NCBI GenBank assembly: GCA_949472775.1
Contig: CASWVG010000002.1
Location: 80,051 to 144,050 of the forward strand
Length of the DNA stretch: 64,000 nucleotides
DNA from: an uncultured Lachnospiraceae bacterium
Lineage (GTDB): Bacteria > Bacillota > Clostridia > Lachnospirales > Lachnospiraceae
Direction of reading: 5' to 3'
Shown here piece after piece: positions 59,323-64,000 of the stretch (its first letter is position 1; each line of letters begins with the position of its first letter). Made by a program: the position numbers and the translations under genes. Under the pieces are notes generated by a model. That model worked only from the letters and a program-made list of their open reading frames with translations, did not search any database and had not been told where the DNA came from.

Positions 59323-59798
59323 AAATATTGATTGTGAGTGACAGCCATCGTTATAATGTGAATCTGCTCGCCGTGCTGGAACGGACGGGACCTTACGATA
59401 TGCTGATACATTGTGGGGACGTGGAGGGGAGCGAGTATACGATCAGCGAGGCGGCGGGCTGTCCCGTGGTAATGGTGCAGGGGAACAATGACTTTTTTTC
59501 AAATCTTCCGAGAGAAGAGGAGTTTATGATCGGGCGGTATAAGGTGTGGGTGACCCACGGCCATCATTACTATATCGCCATGAACACCGAGACGATCAAA
59601 CAGGAGGCGGTAAGCCGGGACGTGGATATTGTCATGTGCGGGCATTCCCATAAGCCCGTTATCGATATCGGAAAGGACGTCACGCTGATTAATCCTGGCA
59701 GCATCAGTTATCCCAGACAGGATAACCGGAAACCCAGTTATATCATTATGGAGCTGGACCGGGAAGGAGAGGCCCACTATACACTAAATTACGTTTAA
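59319..59798 (+). CDS. YfcE/MJ0936-type metallophosphoesterase
   Basis: 159 residues. The calcineurin-like metal-binding motifs occur in order: DSHRYN, HCGDVEG, QGNND, VTHGHHYYI and CGHSHKPVIDIG, then NPGSISYPR. It is predicted to hydrolyse a phosphodiester or phosphomonoester with two divalent metals. The physiological substrate is unknown. It overlaps rdgB by four bases (ATGA). In many Firmicutes this phosphoesterase is encoded directly after rdgB. Confidence 0.94.
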   Translation: MKILIVSDSHRYNVNLLAVLERTGPYDMLIHCGDVEGSEYTISEAAGCPVVMVQGNNDFFSNLPREEEFMIGRYKVWVTHGHHYYIAMNTETIKQEAVSRDVDIVMCGHSHKPVIDIGKDVTLINPGSISYPRQDNRKPSYIIMELDREGEAHYTLNYV

Positions 59799-59866
59799 TG
59801 AGAACCGTTGTCGTACCGGCAAATCATAAGTACTAAAAATTAGTCATAAAAATAAGCAGAAAGCTG

Positions 59867-59895
59867 TTGACAGAAAAATAGACGTATTATATAAT
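59867..59895 (+). promoter_or_regulatory. Strong promoter of the tRNA-Pro/tRNA-Gly unit
   Basis: TTGACA (59867-59872), a 17-bp spacer and TATAAT (59890-59895). Confidence 0.85.
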
Positions 59896-59932
59896 TGAAC
59901 ATGCGTTGTGGGAAATGGCGTTAGATCCCTTG

Positions 59933-60007
59933 CGGGGTGTGGCTCAGCTTGGCTAGAGCGCCTGGTTTGGGACCAGGAGGTCGCAGGTTCGAATCCTGTC
60001 ACCCCGA
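59933..60007 (+). tRNA. tRNA-Pro (anticodon TGG)
   Basis: Acceptor CGGGGTG/CACCCCG, D-arm GCTC/GAGC, anticodon stem CCTGG/CCAGG with loop TTTGGGA, T-arm with GTTCGAATC, discriminator A. CCA is not encoded. The next tRNA follows after 19 bases. Confidence 0.97.
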
Positions 60008-60026
60008 CGCTTTCAAAATATCGCAT

Positions 60027-60097
60027 GCGGGTGTAGTTCAATGGTAGAACACCAGCCTTCCAAGCTGGATACGTGGGTTCGATTCCCATCACCCGCT
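60027..60097 (+). tRNA. tRNA-Gly (anticodon TCC)
   Basis: Acceptor GCGGGTG/CACCCGC, anticodon stem CCAGC/GCTGG with loop CTTCCAA, T-arm with GTTCGATTC, discriminator T. Its 3' end recurs exactly (20 bp) at 61737 and in degenerate form near 63888. Confidence 0.97.
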
Positions 60098-60103
60098 CTT
60101 TTT

Positions 60104-60143
60104 AATCGGGAAACCGCCGTTTTACGGGATTCCCCGATTTTTT
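60104..60143 (+). terminator. Terminator after tRNA-Gly
   Basis: AATCGGG (60104-60110) pairs with CCCGATT (60133-60139), extended by an inner CCGT/ACGG region, and is followed by Ts. Confidence 0.8.
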
Positions 60144-60188
60144 ACTGGTTAGATTTTATGGTTAAAACAGGAGTACTGATATAGGATT

Positions 60189-60392
60189 TCATTTCGGCTT
60201 CTCATATCTGATAATATCCGACACCTCACAATCCAGGATAAAGCAAAGGGTATCAATTGTGCTTGTTGTGATGGCTTTTCCCTCTTTCATTCTCTGGAAT
60301 GTATTGGCGGACATTCCCTCTTTATATATTAAATAATATACCGTGACATTTTTCTTTAGTAACGTCTGAAAAAACGGTTCATAAGAAATCAA
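60189..60392 (-). CDS. Small XRE-like helix-turn-helix regulator (cassette A)
   Basis: 67 residues, one Cro/C1-type HTH of the HTH_26 style: FFQTLLKKNVTVYYLIYKEGMSANTFQRMKEGKAITTSTIDTLCFILDCEVSDIIRY. The recognition helix is around SANTFQRMKEG. Translation seems to start at TTG (60392), because a stop codon lies directly upstream in frame and GGGTGAT stands before it. It is divergent from the Sel1 lipoprotein gene. An AGCATA...TATGCT inverted repeat (60415-60440) over that gene's -35 is a candidate operator. Confidence 0.8.
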   Translation of the reverse strand: MISYEPFFQTLLKKNVTVYYLIYKEGMSANTFQRMKEGKAITTSTIDTLCFILDCEVSDIIRYEKPK

Positions 60393-60429
60393 TTTTCATC
60401 ACCCGTTTAACAATAGCATACTTAAAATA

Positions 60430-60458
60430 TTGACTATGCTTAATGTATTGAGTATAAT
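60430..60458 (+). promoter_or_regulatory. Promoter of Sel1 lipoprotein gene A
   Basis: TTGACT (60430-60435), a 17-bp spacer and TATAAT (60453-60458). The -35 lies within the AGCATA (60415-60420) / TATGCT (60435-60440) inverted repeat. Confidence 0.75.
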
Positions 60459-60500
60459 CAAAAATTGAAATACTATGACTGAAAACAAAGGAGAGGGAAG

Positions 60501-61613
60501 ATGAAGAAAAAGGCACTAATGGCAATCCTGTCACTATGCGTTGCTATGGCAATGACAGCTTGTGGCGGGAATGCAGACACGGCAGAAGTGAAAGAAACAA
60601 CAGTGGCGGAAGAAACTGCGGAAGCTGATGCGCAGACAGAAGCGGAAGAAAGCGTGGAAGCTGATGCACAGGCAGAAACAGAAGCTGAGGAAGCGCAGAT
60701 CGAGGAAGCAGGCGGGTATTATGAAGCGGGGCGCAGGAGTCTATACGGATTGGACGGAGCGCAGATTGACTTGGAGGATGCCCGCACAAATTTCACAAAG
60801 GCGCAGGAACTTGGCAATACCGATGCCAATTTTTATCTTGGTGTTTTGGCTCACTTTTACGGATATCCGAAAAAGGATTACGAGCAGGCAAGGGCATGTT
60901 ATGAGCAGAGCGGCGACAACCCTTATGCACAGATTGCTTTAGGATTCCTATATTATAACGGACAAGGCGTAGAGCAGGATATGGAAAAGGGCAAAGAACT
61001 TTTCCAGTCGGCGGCGGACACAGGCGTAATTGAGGGATATTATGGACTTGCCCGGGCTGCTGAAAATGAGGGAGATTTTGAAACCGCGTTAGAACATTAT
61101 ACTAAAGTAGCGCAGGAGGGCACAGAACAGTTCTATATCGCAAGTGCAATGAGTGATCTTGGCTATATATATGCGTTTAGCAGTGGCGTGGAACAGGACG
61201 GCGCAAAAGCAGTTGAGTGGTATACAAAAGCGGCGGATTTAGGTGATACAGACGCCATGTTTTGGCTTGGCAGTATGTATGAATCTGGCGAAGGCGTGGA
61301 ACAGGACGGTGCAAAAGCAATCGAATGGTATACAAAGGTGGCGGATTTAGGCGATGCAGACGCAATGGCCGCGCTTGGCAGTATCTATCAGTCTGGCATA
61401 GGAGTGGAACAGGACGGCGCAAAAGCAGTCGAGTGGTATACAAAAGCGGCGGATTTAGGTAATGCGAGTGCAATGAATAATCTTGGTTATATGTATCAGT
61501 GGGCCGATGGCGTGGAACAGGACAATGCAAAAGCAATCGAGTGGTACACGAAAGCGGTAGATTCAGGTAATACAATAGCAGAGGCAAACCTTGAGAGCTT
61601 GCAAGGACAGTAA
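60501..61613 (+). CDS. Sel1-repeat lipoprotein A
   Basis: 370 residues. A lipoprotein signal peptide ends MTAC, with C21 the lipidated residue. An acidic, A/E/T-rich spacer (about 22-75) follows. Two or more divergent Sel1-like units start near YEAGRRSLYGLDGAQ, then four regular 36-residue Sel1 repeats of the form GVEQDGAKAVEWYTKAADLG...AM..LG.MY..G. Sel1 repeats form alpha-solenoids for protein-protein contacts. The protein would be anchored outside the cytoplasmic membrane. AAGGAGAGGGAAG precedes the ATG. It is a close paralogue of the lipoprotein at 62095. Function unknown. Confidence 0.88.
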   Translation: MKKKALMAILSLCVAMAMTACGGNADTAEVKETTVAEETAEADAQTEAEESVEADAQAETEAEEAQIEEAGGYYEAGRRSLYGLDGAQIDLEDARTNFTKAQELGNTDANFYLGVLAHFYGYPKKDYEQARACYEQSGDNPYAQIALGFLYYNGQGVEQDMEKGKELFQSAADTGVIEGYYGLARAAENEGDFETALEHYTKVAQEGTEQFYIASAMSDLGYIYAFSSGVEQDGAKAVEWYTKAADLGDTDAMFWLGSMYESGEGVEQDGAKAIEWYTKVADLGDADAMAALGSIYQSGIGVEQDGAKAVEWYTKAADLGNASAMNNLGYMYQWADGVEQDNAKAIEWYTKAVDSGNTIAEANLESLQGQ

Positions 61614-61640
61614 GCGACAGGGCATAAAACTGGAAAGAAA

Positions 61641-61686
61641 GTATAAAAGGCGGCATAAAAACTGGCATAAAAACCGCCTTTTATAC
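61641..61686. terminator. Terminator-like hairpin after Sel1 gene A
   Basis: GTATAAAAGGCGG (61641-61653) pairs perfectly with CCGCCTTTTATAC (61674-61686). It is symmetrical and could serve both the plus-strand Sel1 gene and the minus-strand regulator of cassette B. Confidence 0.7.
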
Positions 61687-61704
61687 CACTTTGGTATTCA
61701 GTCT

Positions 61705-61756
61705 GGCATTTTGAGTGGGTTCTGGCAGGTGTGACAGGTTCGATTCCCATCACCCG
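61705..61756 (+). repeat. tRNA-Gly 3'-end copy between cassettes
   Basis: Positions 61737-61756 (GGTTCGATTCCCATCACCCG) are identical to 60076-60095 inside tRNA-Gly. The part before it (TTTTGAGTGGGTTCTGG...GGTGTGA) recurs at 63860-63890. The rest of a tRNA is missing, so it is not functional. It resembles an attachment-site remnant. Confidence 0.8.
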
Positions 61757-61761
61757 ATGTT

Positions 61762-61986
61762 TTACTTTTCCCTGGGAAGCATATCTTTTTGGTTTGTCCT
61801 TCCTACAAGGTAATCCAGATTGACTTCGTACAAATCAGCAAGTGCGATCAATGCTTCCACGGGTATTCCCCGTGTTCCCTGTTCAAAATGTGCGTATGAA
61901 CGTTGTGATATATGCAAATATTTCCCAACCTTTGCCTGTGTCAGATCCCTGTCTTCCCTCAAATTTTTTAAACGTTCATATTTCAT
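61762..61986 (-). CDS. XRE-family regulator (cassette B)
   Basis: About 74 residues. A classic HTH_3: MKYERLKNLREDRDLTQAKVGKYLHISQRSYAHFEQGTRGIPVEALIALADLYEVNLDYLVGRTN. The recognition helix is SQRSYAHFEQG. The ATG at 61986 is used because it follows GGGTGAT and gives the normal N-terminus; the frame is open further to 62019. It is divergent from Sel1 gene B, whose promoter carries a 25-bp-spaced direct repeat, a plausible operator. It is not closely related to the regulator of cassette A, although the position is the same. Confidence 0.88.
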   Translation of the reverse strand: MKYERLKNLREDRDLTQAKVGKYLHISQRSYAHFEQGTRGIPVEALIALADLYEVNLDYLVGRTNQKDMLPREK

Positions 61987-62012
61987 TTTTATCACCCACA
62001 TTAGTATATCTA

Positions 62013-62057
62013 AGAACAATTTGGACTATTGCTTTTTAGAACAATATGGGCTATACT
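62013..62057 (+). promoter_or_regulatory. Promoter and direct-repeat operator of Sel1 gene B
   Basis: TTGCTT (62029-62034), a 17-bp spacer and TATACT (62052-62057). Two copies of AGAACAATnnGG(A/G)CTAT at 62013-62029 and 62038-62054 overlap both boxes. Confidence 0.7.
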
Positions 62058-62094
62058 TCAATACAATACATGTGAAAGACAAGGAGAAGGAAAG

Positions 62095-63714
62095 ATGAAG
62101 AAAAAAGTACAAATGACAATTTTAGCGCTGTGCACGGCGGTGACGATGACAGCCTGCGGTGGGAATGCGGACACGGCAGAAGTGCAGGAAACAACAGCGG
62201 CGGAAGAAACCGTGGAAGCTGATGTAGAGACGGAAGCCGAAGCCGGAGAACAGGCGCAGGCTGAGGAGACAGACGAGTATTACGAAGCGGGGCGCAGGAG
62301 TTTTTACGGATTGGACGGAGCGCAGATTGATCTGGAGGATGCCCATACGAATTTTACAAAGTCGCAGGAACTTGGAAATACCGATGCGAATTTTTATCTT
62401 GGTATTTTGGCTCACTTCTATGGATATCCGAAAAGGGATTACGAGCAGGCAAGGGCATATTATGAGCAGAGCGGAGACAACCCTTATGCGCAGATTGGAT
62501 TGGGATTCTTATATTATAACGGGGATGGCGTAGAGCAGGACATGGAAAAAGGCAGAGAAATTTTCCAGTCGGCGGCAGATCAGGGCATAATTGAGGGATA
62601 TTATGGACTTGCCATGGTTGCCGAAAATGAGGGAGATTTTGAAACTGCGTTAGAACAATATAATAAAGTAGCGCAGGAGGGTACAGAACAGTTCTATATC
62701 GCAGTAGCAATGGGTGGTATTGGCTATATATATGCGTTTAGCGATGGCGCGGAACAGGACGGCACAAAAGCAGTTGAATGGTATACAAAAGCGGCAGATT
62801 TAGGCTATATAGGCGCAAAGTATAATCTTGGCACTATGTATGCTTATGGCATAGGAGTGGAACAGGACGGCACAAAAGCAGTTGAATGGCATACAAAAGC
62901 GGCGGATTTAGGCCATACAGACGCAATGAATAGTCTTGGCGCTATGTATGCTTATGGCAATGGTGTGGAACAGGATGGTACAAAAGCAGTTGAATGGTAT
63001 ACAAAAGCGGCGGATGTAGGCGAAACAAGCGCAATGATTGGTCTTGGCAGTATGTATGCTTATGGCAAGGGAGTGGAACAGGACAGCGAAAAAGCAATGG
63101 AATGGTATACAAAAGCGGCGGATTTAGGCGATACAACTGCAATGAGAGATCTTGGCTATATGTATCGGACTGGCGATGGAGTGGAACAGGACGGAGCAAA
63201 AGCAATCGAATGGTATACAAAAGCGGCAGATTTAGGTGATACAGGCGCCATGTCTTGGCTTGGCCTTATGTATGAGGCTGGCGATGGAGTGGAACAGGAC
63301 TATGCAAAAGCAATGGAATGGTATACAAAAGCGGCGGATTTAGGTGATGCAAGTGCAATGACTGGTCTTGGCTATATGCATGATACTGGCAAGGGAGTAG
63401 AACAGGACACTGCAAAAGCAATGGAATGGTATACAAAGGCAGCGGATTTAGGTGAGACAACTGCAATGAATAATCTTGGTTATATGTATGTGAATGGCGA
63501 GGGAGTGGAGCAGGACGGAGCAAAAGCAATCGAATGGTATACAAAGGCAGCGGATTTAGATGAGACAACTGCAATGAATAATCTTGGTTATATGTATGCG
63601 AATGGCGTGGGAGTGGAGCAGGACACTGCAAAAGCGATCGAATGGTATACGAAAGCGGCGGATCTGGGAGATACAGAGGCTGGAGAGCATCTTGAACAGT
63701 TGCAGGGACAGTAA
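62095..63714 (+). CDS. Sel1-repeat lipoprotein B
   Basis: About 539 residues. The same layout as protein A: signal peptide ending MTAC (C21), acidic spacer, the divergent YEAGRRSFYGLDGAQ region, then nine regular 36-residue Sel1 repeats instead of four. The repeats are very similar at DNA level (108-bp period), so copy number may change by recombination. AAGGAGAAGG selects the ATG at 62095 over an earlier one at 62029 that lies in the promoter. It is probably extracellular and membrane-anchored, with a protein-binding role. The partner is unknown. Confidence 0.88.
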   Translation: MKKKVQMTILALCTAVTMTACGGNADTAEVQETTAAEETVEADVETEAEAGEQAQAEETDEYYEAGRRSFYGLDGAQIDLEDAHTNFTKSQELGNTDANFYLGILAHFYGYPKRDYEQARAYYEQSGDNPYAQIGLGFLYYNGDGVEQDMEKGREIFQSAADQGIIEGYYGLAMVAENEGDFETALEQYNKVAQEGTEQFYIAVAMGGIGYIYAFSDGAEQDGTKAVEWYTKAADLGYIGAKYNLGTMYAYGIGVEQDGTKAVEWHTKAADLGHTDAMNSLGAMYAYGNGVEQDGTKAVEWYTKAADVGETSAMIGLGSMYAYGKGVEQDSEKAMEWYTKAADLGDTTAMRDLGYMYRTGDGVEQDGAKAIEWYTKAADLGDTGAMSWLGLMYEAGDGVEQDYAKAMEWYTKAADLGDASAMTGLGYMHDTGKGVEQDTAKAMEWYTKAADLGETTAMNNLGYMYVNGEGVEQDGAKAIEWYTKAADLDETTAMNNLGYMYANGVGVEQDTAKAIEWYTKAADLGDTEAGEHLEQLQGQ

Positions 63715-63759
63715 AAGACAGCCCAGGAAAACATCGTTTGTAAATTTTTGTAATTCATA

Positions 63760-63788
63760 TTGACATTTGCGGCAGTCCATGATATTCT
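63760..63788 (+). promoter_or_regulatory. Promoter candidate before the terminal tRNA
   Basis: TTGACA (63760-63765), a 17-bp spacer and TATTCT (63783-63788), about 157 bp before the tRNA. Confidence 0.5.
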
Positions 63789-63859
63789 TATAAAGCTGTC
63801 AGCAAGGTACTGTGATTACACTTTTAACGAAGATGTGCGGAGTGCCTTTAGGGCTGATA

Positions 63860-63908
63860 TTTTGAGTGGGTTCTGGTGGGTGTGATAAGTTCCATTCTCT
63901 TCACCCGC
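63860..63908 (+). repeat. Degenerate tRNA-Gly 3'-end copy after cassette B
   Basis: TTTTGAGTGGGTTCTGG...GGTGTGATAAGTTCCATTCTCTTCACCCG matches 61710-61756 with several substitutions and ends with the CACCCGCTCTT of tRNA-Gly. It is too damaged to be a tRNA. Confidence 0.7.
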
Positions 63909-63912
63909 TCTT

Positions 63913-63933
63913 CGCACAGTTTTTGTCTGTGCG
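63913..63933 (+). other. Hairpin before the terminal tRNA
   Basis: CGCACAG (63913-63919) pairs with CTGTGCG (63927-63933) around a TTTTTGT loop. It may be a processing or termination structure. Confidence 0.45.
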
Positions 63934-63945
63934 GCTAAGCAGTAC

Positions 63946-64000
<55 letters not shown>

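Noticed and set aside
61705..61756. Additional tRNA gene
   Set aside because: Only the T-arm and 3' acceptor strand match tRNA-Gly. No D-arm, anticodon arm or paired 5' acceptor strand exists.
61200..63700. Regular 108-bp repeats as a CRISPR or satellite
   Set aside because: They are in-frame Sel1 protein repeats inside two coding sequences.
63860..63908. Additional tRNA gene after Sel1 gene B
   Set aside because: A degenerate copy of the same 3' fragment with several substitutions and no cloverleaf.

Overview
The window reads as a chromosomal segment of a Gram-positive anaerobe of the class Clostridia, most probably family Lachnospiraceae. This is inferred from gene content and order (dnaE followed closely by pfkA), clear purine-rich ribosome binding sites, TTGACA/TATAAT-type promoters with 16-18 bp spacers, tRNA genes without an encoded CCA, and several small proteins I associate with that family. 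No species can be named from sequence alone. Most genes lie on the plus strand.

Layout. 1-22.9 kb is mainly housekeeping: the end of a membrane protein, dnaE, a chemoreceptor, pfkA, a SpoU-type RNA methyltransferase, proC, a SleB-like wall hydrolase, an nfeD/SPFH pair, argF, birA, a dihydrouridine synthase, greA, and a lysS whose product carries an extra C-terminal HD domain. It closes with a minus-strand diguanylate cyclase and a LacI regulator. 23-28.1 kb is a beta-fructosidase (GH32) locus with an ABC sugar importer that lacks its own ATPase. It has a strong promoter and two LacI-type operators. 28.2-39.6 kb is a signalling island: an HD-GYP response regulator, an HPt protein, a PAS histidine kinase, a second divergent HD-GYP response regulator, CheR, CheB, a CheY-like protein, CheA, CheW and a chemoreceptor. 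No flagellar gene is present in the window. 39.7-45.4 kb holds two FtsX-type permeases, a tRNA-Arg and a GntR-controlled ABC exporter. 45.5-50.7 kb holds small membrane proteins, an ECF-like sigma factor bracketed by a MITE-like repeat, two unknown proteins, pyridoxine kinase and a MerR regulator. 51-55 kb is a cellobiose phosphorylase (GH94) divergent from a LacI regulator. 55-59.8 kb holds small proteins, an RNA methyltransferase, an amidase-fold protein that has lost its zinc ligands, RdgB and a YfcE-type phosphodiesterase. 59.9-64 kb begins with tRNA-Pro and tRNA-Gly. It continues with two cassettes, each a small XRE-type regulator divergent from a Sel1-repeat lipoprotein, and ends inside a tRNA-Arg. 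Copies of the tRNA-Gly 3' end follow each cassette.

The most unusual items are: (i) the tandem XRE/Sel1 cassettes separated by tRNA-Gly 3'-end copies; (ii) a dispersed two-hairpin intergenic repeat family, sometimes supplying the stop codon or C-terminal codons of the upstream gene; (iii) a roughly 140-bp element on both sides of the sigma-factor gene, each copy flanked by short direct repeats; (iv) three tandem copies of a ribosome-binding-site-plus-ATG unit before the histidine kinase; (v) the pseudo-amidase; and (vi) the LysRS-HD fusion.
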